From NCBI GenBank assembly GCA_964570825.1, contig CAZMZJ010000027.1, positions 1-17,651 on the forward strand: 17,651 nucleotides of DNA, given 5' to 3'. The notes beneath the pieces were generated by a model, which had not been told where the DNA came from, made no database searches, and worked only from the letters and a program-made list of their open reading frames with translations. A program made the position numbers and the translations under genes. Positions 16,704 to 17,651 of this stretch are shown here, in pieces (position 1 is the stretch's first letter; each line of letters begins with the position of its first letter). This stretch comes from UMGS1002 sp964570825. GTDB taxonomy: Bacteria; Bacillota; Clostridia; Oscillospirales; CAG-272.

Positions 16704-17384
16704 ATGAATTACAGAAAAACAGCTTCCCCGCTATCATCGCTCTCGGTCGAAGCGTTCAGGCGCATGCCCTATTATCTCCGCTATCTGAAAGAGCTTTTAA
16801 GCGAAGGCACGCAGACCGTTTCGGCTCCCGCTGTCGCCCTTCATTTCGGGTACAACGAGGTTCAGGTGCGCAAGGATTTTGCGGCGGTCTCCTCGTCTCA
16901 CGGCAAGCCCCGGGCAGGCTTTAATATAAAAGAACTGATTGAAGGAATCGAAGGCATTATCTGCGCCGGATGCAACGACGAGGCCGCTTTAGTCGGCGTC
17001 GGCTCGCTCGGCCGCGCTCTGCTTCAGTACGGCGGATTTGAAAAATACGGACTTAATATCACTGTTGCCTTCGACAAAAACGATAGCCTCGCGGGAGAGG
17101 TTATTAACGGCAAATTCATTTATCCGGCGTGCAAAATCAGCGAAATCTGCCGCAGCAGGGGGATTAAAATCGGCATTATTACCGTTCCGGCGGATGAGGC
17201 TCAGGTGGTCTGCTACCAGCTGCTCGCCGGCGGCGTTCTCGCCGTATGGAATTTCGCTCCGGTTCATCTCACCGTCCCGGACGGAATTATAGTCCAGAAC
17301 GAAAATCTTGCCTCATCTTTAGCGCTGCTTTCGAAAAGTCTTCACGAAAAAATAATGAACGAAGGGACGAAAGATAAGACATGA
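16704..17384 (+). CDS. rex: Rex-family redox-sensing transcriptional repressor
   Basis: A 226-residue cytoplasmic repressor that reads the NADH/NAD+ ratio and in Clostridia controls fermentation genes. The N-terminal winged helix is about 14-75, with FGYNEVQVRKDFAAVSS near 48-64 where other Rex proteins have a similar recognition helix. The Rossmann domain has GVGSLGRALL (GxGxxG; the usual Asn of GNLG is Ser), AFD, then VPADEAQ and NFAPVHL. The C-terminal helix is the domain-swap helix of Rex dimers. GAGG at 16695-16698 and a consensus promoter support the start. Its stop overlaps the LysR-type start by ATGA. The wording of the recognition helix fits a clostridial Rex subgroup, so paralogy with another Rex elsewhere is possible. 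Confidence 0.92.
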   Translation: MNYRKTASPLSSLSVEAFRRMPYYLRYLKELLSEGTQTVSAPAVALHFGYNEVQVRKDFAAVSSSHGKPRAGFNIKELIEGIEGIICAGCNDEAALVGVGSLGRALLQYGGFEKYGLNITVAFDKNDSLAGEVINGKFIYPACKISEICRSRGIKIGIITVPADEAQVVCYQLLAGGVLAVWNFAPVHLTVPDGIIVQNENLASSLALLSKSLHEKIMNEGTKDKT

Positions 17385-17651
17385 ATACTTTATTTTTCAA
17401 GTACGCCATAGAGGTCGACCGCACAAGATCGATAACTCAGGCCGCCGAAAATCTTTTCATGGCCCAGCCTAATCTGAGCAAGGCGATAAAAGAGGCCGAG
17501 GACACTCTCGGATACGAAATATTCGAGAGAACCTCAAAGGGAGTAGTCCCGACGGCGAAAGGAACCAGGTTCATCGAATACGCGCGCGAAATCGTTCATC
17601 AGCTTGAAAAAATGGAGCTCATAGTCTACAACAAAGACCAAAAAATACAAA
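17381..17651 (+). CDS. LysR-family transcriptional regulator, cut by window edge
   Basis: Ninety codons are visible before the edge. The translation begins MNTLFFKYAIEVDRTRSIT and contains the LysR helix-turn-helix: AAENLFMAQPNLSKAIKEAE (about 22-41), LGYEIFERTSKGVVPTAKG (about 44-62), then the start of the linker helix. The effector domain is missing, so neither ligand nor target can be inferred. The start ATG lies within the rex stop (ATGA), with GAAGGGA about 13 nt upstream, so the two regulators are co-transcribed and probably translationally coupled. Confidence 0.92.
   Translation, partial: MNTLFFKYAIEVDRTRSITQAAENLFMAQPNLSKAIKEAEDTLGYEIFERTSKGVVPTAKGTRFIEYAREIVHQLEKMELIVYNKDQKIQ

Overview
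The window looks like chromosome from a spore-forming, low-oxygen member of the Clostridia (Oscillospiraceae-like gut or rumen lineages fit best, by inference). The signs are a SpoIVB sporulation protease, a Rex NADH-sensing repressor, a CIRCE-controlled groESL operon, a clostridial-type alanine/glycine symporter, strong AGGAGG-type ribosome binding sites and near-consensus sigma-A promoters. Base composition is mixed to moderately GC-rich in genes and AT-rich between them. No rRNA, tRNA, CRISPR array, insertion sequence or prophage was found.

Layout, left to right. (1) 1-2842: a heptamer tandem repeat at the left edge, homoserine dehydrogenase (+), and a convergent AGCS-family sodium/amino-acid symporter (-). 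(2) 2843-5215: a divergent intergenic region with a sigma-A promoter and CIRCE operator, then groES-groEL and a terminator. (3) 5246-9016: a two-gene minus-strand unit with its own promoter, an MBOAT membrane protein followed by a large membrane-anchored protein of the DHHW/AlgX type. (4) 9106-9954: two small divergent genes sharing back-to-back promoters, a basic helix-turn-helix protein (-) and an HPr-like protein without the phosphorylatable histidine (+). (5) 10056-15193: a MarR-controlled minus-strand operon encoding MarR, a heterodimeric ABC exporter and, overlapping by an ATGA, an uncharacterised protein resembling PD-(D/E)XK nucleases with a C-terminal helix-turn-helix. (6) 15400-17651: spoIVB (+), then a rex-like gene translationally coupled to a LysR-type regulator cut by the window edge.

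The most unusual content is region 3. MBOAT/DHHW gene pairs normally move acyl groups across the membrane and onto extracellular polymers. Here the family folds are readable but the catalytic residues are gone from both partners. Both MBOAT histidines are replaced (Phe265, Ile309). The partner carries two DHHW-like domains around an Ig-like segment, and in each the Asp-His-His and Ser signatures are replaced. This looks like a conserved-architecture, non-acylating derivative of the system: a double pseudoenzyme whose job is unknown. Region 5 is the second candidate for follow-up, because a conserved protein of unknown function is locked into a MarR/ABC exporter operon whose 22-bp perfect palindrome overlaps the promoter -10.
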